Assembly: GCF_921293095.1 (NCBI RefSeq)
Contig: NC_060246.1
Span: 89,959,030 to 90,023,029, forward strand
DNA length: 64,000 nt
Origin: Ischnura elegans
Lineage: Eukaryota > Arthropoda > Insecta > Odonata > Coenagrionidae
Direction of reading: 5' to 3'
A program made the translations under genes and the position numbers. The first letter of the stretch is position 1, and every line of letters starts with the position of its first letter. Positions 60,001 to 64,000 of the stretch are shown here, piece after piece. Under the pieces are notes generated by a model. The model was not told where the DNA came from. It saw nothing but the letters and a program-made list of their open reading frames with translations, and did not search any database.

Positions 60001-63000
60001 TTCGGAAAAGATTTATAGATAATAAAAAACACGTCACCATCTCGTTTTTTTGCGATAGTTGAATTTAAGCATTAATTTTTATTATATTTCTTAAAACATG
60101 ATTAAACGATGATAAATGAAAATAAATCTTCCTGACTACCAGGATGTTAGCGGAAACTTTTAATCGCCCTGCAATCCTCATTTCATTCTTCCCTATCAAA
60201 GCGAAATAACACCAAGTGTATATATTAACTCCAAAGATACAGCTTTCAAGCAGAATTAAAGCTGCTTTAACAACATGCATTTATTATTAATTTCAGGTAC
60301 TTGAAATATATGTTGTTTATAAGCAGCATTCGGCGCTATAGGGTCAAATAGTATATACCCTTCCTGGCTCGCTGAAACGGGCAAATATATTCAAGACAAA
60401 GTGAGGTCTTGCGCCAAGCTAGATCAAAATCGCTTCGCACTGCTGAATACTTTTCCAAATAACAATGTCGCGAGCAGACCACCCTAACTTCTCCGTAGTC
60501 TGAGGAAAAAATGTTCGTGACCTTGCTATTGCCTTCGCCTTGCCGTGTCCTTGAGGCTGTGGGCGTCAAAGACCCCCAACGGGTCGAGCATCTCTATTGT
60601 CGACCTCGTTTGGAAATGGAAAAGGTGCCAGTGTGTGTATCTTCCCATCCGTATGGGCGATGGAGAGGTCTGGAGGCAGAAACGAGGTCGTCGAGGCAAG
60701 ACTGATAAAGGGAAAAGTGGGCGCGGCTCGTCGGAAGGCGCTCTTCAGTTATTCTTTCTTTCCTTCTTTTTTCATGCATATCGCGCGCATGTGGCGATGG
60801 GTCCGCGAGCGACGAAATTATTCTCCTCGCCGCTGCCGCCAGTCTTTTGTCTTTTCCGTGCTGGCCTTTTGTGCACGGCTCTTTTGGAGTGGCCACCGCG
60901 GGAATTTATTTTGTGCTCATCCCGCGTGAGGGCGTGTGGGATCGGGAGAATTGTGTCACGGCATCCTGCGTCAATAATAACTCATGCGCTTCCACTGGAG
61001 GGAATTTTTCACTTCTATCGGGTGTAATCCTAGTTTTCCATTATTTGTTATCCACATGCTGAGTTTTTCTGGATAGCTCTTGCTGTTAGTGTATGTTAAT
61101 TGTGGGGGCGAGAAGCCAAGAGGTACAAGTGAATTTGGTTTCCAAACAGAGTTAGGTACAGAAATCAGATTGTTTATGCAACGTTTTATTTCAACTCCAA
61201 ATATTTGCTAGTAACTTACCCAACTCCATTTCGTAAGGTGGATTGGTGAAGAAGACGGTGCAGCGTTGTAATTCTTTTCTCCACGACCCCATTCTAAATT
61301 GTGTTTCCGTCAGTCAGTCAGTCAGTCAGTTATGTAAATATTCGTTTACTTAAATATAACCTCTATTCTCTTTCTTACATTGCTTTAATTTCACTCCTTT
61401 AGTGAAGGAGAACTGAGATCCCATTTTAATGCGTAGGTAAGATAGCGCTGAAAGAGAACGTGAAGAAAACAACGGCTGTCCTTGTCCTTGAATTTCAGTG
61501 CCTAGGTGGCTAGGTTTTATCATTTAATTTCAGAGCCAATTCCAGTGAGGGACCGAAGTTGAGAGCACCTTCGCCTTGCAGTCAGACGCTGCCACCGTTG
61601 CGAGTTGAGAAGTTGGACAGTAACGCAACCAGCGTAAAATTTACGCAGAGTTGCGCAAGGTTAAGCGTGCGAAGATTGAGTACATTAAAACTTTCTTTAT
61701 AGAGTCTATTTCAATGTACGTTTCGTCCGTTATTCTGCAGAGACCGTCTCATTGCCGAGCATGGAAATCTGGAGCCATATTTTACCCGTTTTTTTCGATA
61801 GCCTTGCTTATCCTCTTGTAAATAACAGCAGTAACGCAGAGCTTGTTGCTCCCCGAGTTGGATATATCCCTACTAATAATTTGCGCTTTGGCATACTAGC
61901 CTGTCCACCTAGTATTTGGGCGTCCCATTTTGATGTTCGAGAAAACGCAGTGCCATCCACCCCGGTCTACCAAACGGTGTTAGTTTAATGCTGAATGAGG
62001 GTAATATTAGCGAAACTAGACAAGGCAATTTGTAGTAGTACTTTTGATAAATGCCTACGTGTTTTCTCCTCCACTGGTGCCGCAGCTTTTCAAAGCGTAG
62101 TTATCAAACATATTTTTATGTAGAGCAGGTGTTACGGCATTTATTATTTATTTATTTGATTATTATCGCCCTGTGATTGATGGTGCAAATTATTTTGACT
62201 CACCTTCACAATATAAAATCTCCGTTCAAGTTCCCGATTATTTTGTCGAATCAATTGCATGAGCAAACATTTCCAAGAATAACAAATTAACATCAGTGGA
62301 AATAATCGACAATTTTTACGTGCACCTTGTGCAAAATTCAGAATGATAGATGCGTGCATGGATACAATAATAGGTTCTATAATAAATGGATGAATATTTA
62401 TTTGTTATAATATGAAATAGCGCATTTTATGATCAGATAGGTACTTCTCTCGTATTTCCCGGCACATTCCTGGCATATCGGCGCGGCTTCACCTGCTACT
62501 TATTTCCTTGTAGCTGCATGCACTATTGCTTGTCTCATTCTCCGAGGAGTGCGTAACATTTGAATAATACTTTTTAGCTTTCCTTGGGAGGGATAGTCTT
62601 TAATGGCAAAACCTTGGCACTCCCTGGCTTACACTCACCTCAATGGCATCAGTCAGCAGTATCATTACGTGTGGATTATGTTATCTGTGCTGCTGGGCTG
62701 AGTCGATTAGAGTGCTTCAAGGGCAAGTCAAGAAGTATTGTCTGGGATTAAAAAATTGTCACTTTCCGAGAATAGTGAATAGGCGATGGACTGTTTCGGC
62801 CAGAATGCCAAAGAGCATGGAATGAAATACTTCGTGTAAAAAAATCCAATTAAAATAGAAAGTAGAAAAATGTGTGATCAACTCCGTAGTGGAACGCTAA
62901 AATATACTGATTATTTAAATACTAGTTGGTATCTTAGAGTTTTATTGTAAAAAACGGAAACCAAACGGGAGGAAGCTCTGTACCTTCGGGAAGAACACAA

Positions 63001-64000
63001 AATTGCCAACCTTATTTGTAAATATTTCCTGTGATTTCTGCCGCACATACCATGTTACTAGCATGCATTAGTTATTTGGTGGCATATTTGCTTGTTGTGG
63101 TGGTAACGTTTGATCGCTTGATTGATGTCATATGTTCTAAGACACAATCTTCTGGTAGGATAAGCCCGTTTAAGCCACCGTATCAACCCCCGTCGCACAG
63201 ATATCACCACATCTAGGGTTAGGAGAGTGCGTGAGGGTAGCACAGGAGATGCTTCCTCATCCGATGAGCTTCTTGTCACGGTGGGTGAGCTGCGTAGGTG
63301 GCGGAGGATGAGGTTTGGTGTGAACGGGGGCTTATTGAAGGGATAGACTGAAAGCTACGGCGGGCTGTGGGCCGCCAAAAGAGAGTTCTACTCGGTTGAG
63401 CGTCCTAGGAGACGAGGGTTAGTCAGTCAAAGGAATATCAGAGGCTCGCACTTTGTTGCCGGGGGAGGAAGAGGAGTATGAGGAAGGGCGTGGGCGGCCG
63501 GCCATTCTTTTCGCCATGCCTTGTGCCGCCGCCTCATGATTAAAGGAAAGAATGGATTGGACCGAAAGACCCTTTGCCCGCGGGGAATTTTTTCGAGGTA
63601 TTAAAATGGGTCTTAAGCCACGCAGCAGTTACCTCTCATGCTTTCGTCGTGACATATGCATTACCATCATTTATTGAGCCCCCACTCAGCCGTCACGAGG
63701 TGTCCTTAATTCATTTGAAAGGGAATTTCTTTAGGAAAAATTTAACGAAAGGACTACTCTGGCGCACTGTGCCGCATATTTTTCAAAGAAAATTTTTGAG
63801 CTCAAAATTGCGAAACCGCTTACTTAAAATAGCTATAAGAGCATTTAAAGGAAGATAAATGGGCAAATTAAAATTTTGGGTAAATTTAAAGTATTTTGAA
63901 CTGCTCTTCAGTCTTTTCTCCAATTACGAATTGAATTCAATGTACTTTCAATTGATTTTTTCTCTTCGAATCAATTCTTTTCCTGTCATTGGGTGATAGA
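60001..64000. other. No recognisable gene; GC-richer at 60540-60960 and 63230-63600
   Basis: In the 60540-60960 patch frames are open on both strands at once (for example 60545-61027 plus and 60594-60896 minus), as expected from composition; no domain is visible. The rest is AT-rich with a GTCA microsatellite at 61309. Confidence 0.4.
61309..61331 (+). repeat. (GTCA)n microsatellite, about 5.5 units
   Basis: An uninterrupted run of GTCA units ending GTT. Short and unremarkable, but a usable polymorphic marker type. Confidence 0.95.

Noticed and set aside
60545-61027. 160-codon plus-strand frame in a GC-rich patch
   Set aside because: Frames are open on both strands at the same place, the translation is arginine/serine-rich without domains, and composition alone explains it.
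1-64000. CRISPR arrays, bacterial operons, rRNA genes
   Set aside because: No regularly spaced repeats, no polycistronic layout and no rRNA-like conserved sequence were seen; repeats are of eukaryotic transposon types.

Overview
This is non-coding, AT-rich animal nuclear DNA, most likely from an insect or another arthropod. There are no operons, ribosome binding sites, CRISPR arrays or rRNA genes. The repeats are of eukaryotic types: a Helitron, a pogo/Tigger-like DDE transposase gene, tRNA-derived SINEs, several miniature inverted-repeat elements and part of an LTR retrotransposon. I cannot name the species or order. I found no host protein-coding gene, and most open reading frames look like chance stretches without recognisable domains.

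Layout. 0-12 kb is mostly featureless, apart from a perfect 45-bp AT palindrome (705-749), a hammerhead-like repeat tail near 1.95 kb and the first copy (6608-7541) of a dispersed repeat. 12349-14252 is a decayed, internally deleted Helitron with a broken C-terminal helicase fragment and a nested TA-flanked element. 17365-17543 is a compact 73-bp-arm foldback, followed at 17929-19258 by the second copy of the dispersed repeat, which carries extra sequence. 24.6-25.9 kb holds two adjacent diverged duplications and a 26-bp-arm hairpin. A minus-strand SINE lies at 27.1-27.3 kb. 28455-33078 is a 4.6-kb unit bounded by nearly identical 377-bp inverted arms. Immediately to its right is the only substantial coding region: a pogo/Tigger-like transposase (33345-35254) with N-terminal DNA-binding HTH domains, a DDD catalytic core and a C-terminal PHD-type zinc finger. 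It is broken by one in-frame stop and one frameshift.

35.5-64 kb holds further small elements: a 204-bp element sharing the transposase element's GGGYAAAGTRGCCA motif (35527-35730), a head-to-head pair of hammerhead-like modules (36.3 kb), an LTR end with a tRNA-Leu-type primer binding site (43.19 kb) whose LTR is probably interrupted by a TIR element (42674-43151), a 658-bp TA-flanked element (47774-48431), a 259-bp hAT-like element with an 8-bp target duplication (51199-51457), a dimeric SINE-like repeat (52265-52960), a 258-bp hairpin element (53330-53587) and a piggyBac-like end (59553).

How the parts relate. Three short elements (13669-14048, 35527-35730, 47774-48431) share a TA|GGG...CCC|TA structure typical of Tc1/mariner/pogo insertions. 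The Tigger-like gene belongs to the kind of source that could have moved such elements, and 35527-35730 carries the same internal motif as its neighbourhood. This link is inference. The strongest candidates for something undescribed are the 4.6-kb inverted-arm unit, the transposase-PHD element with its motif array, and the hammerhead-like modules.
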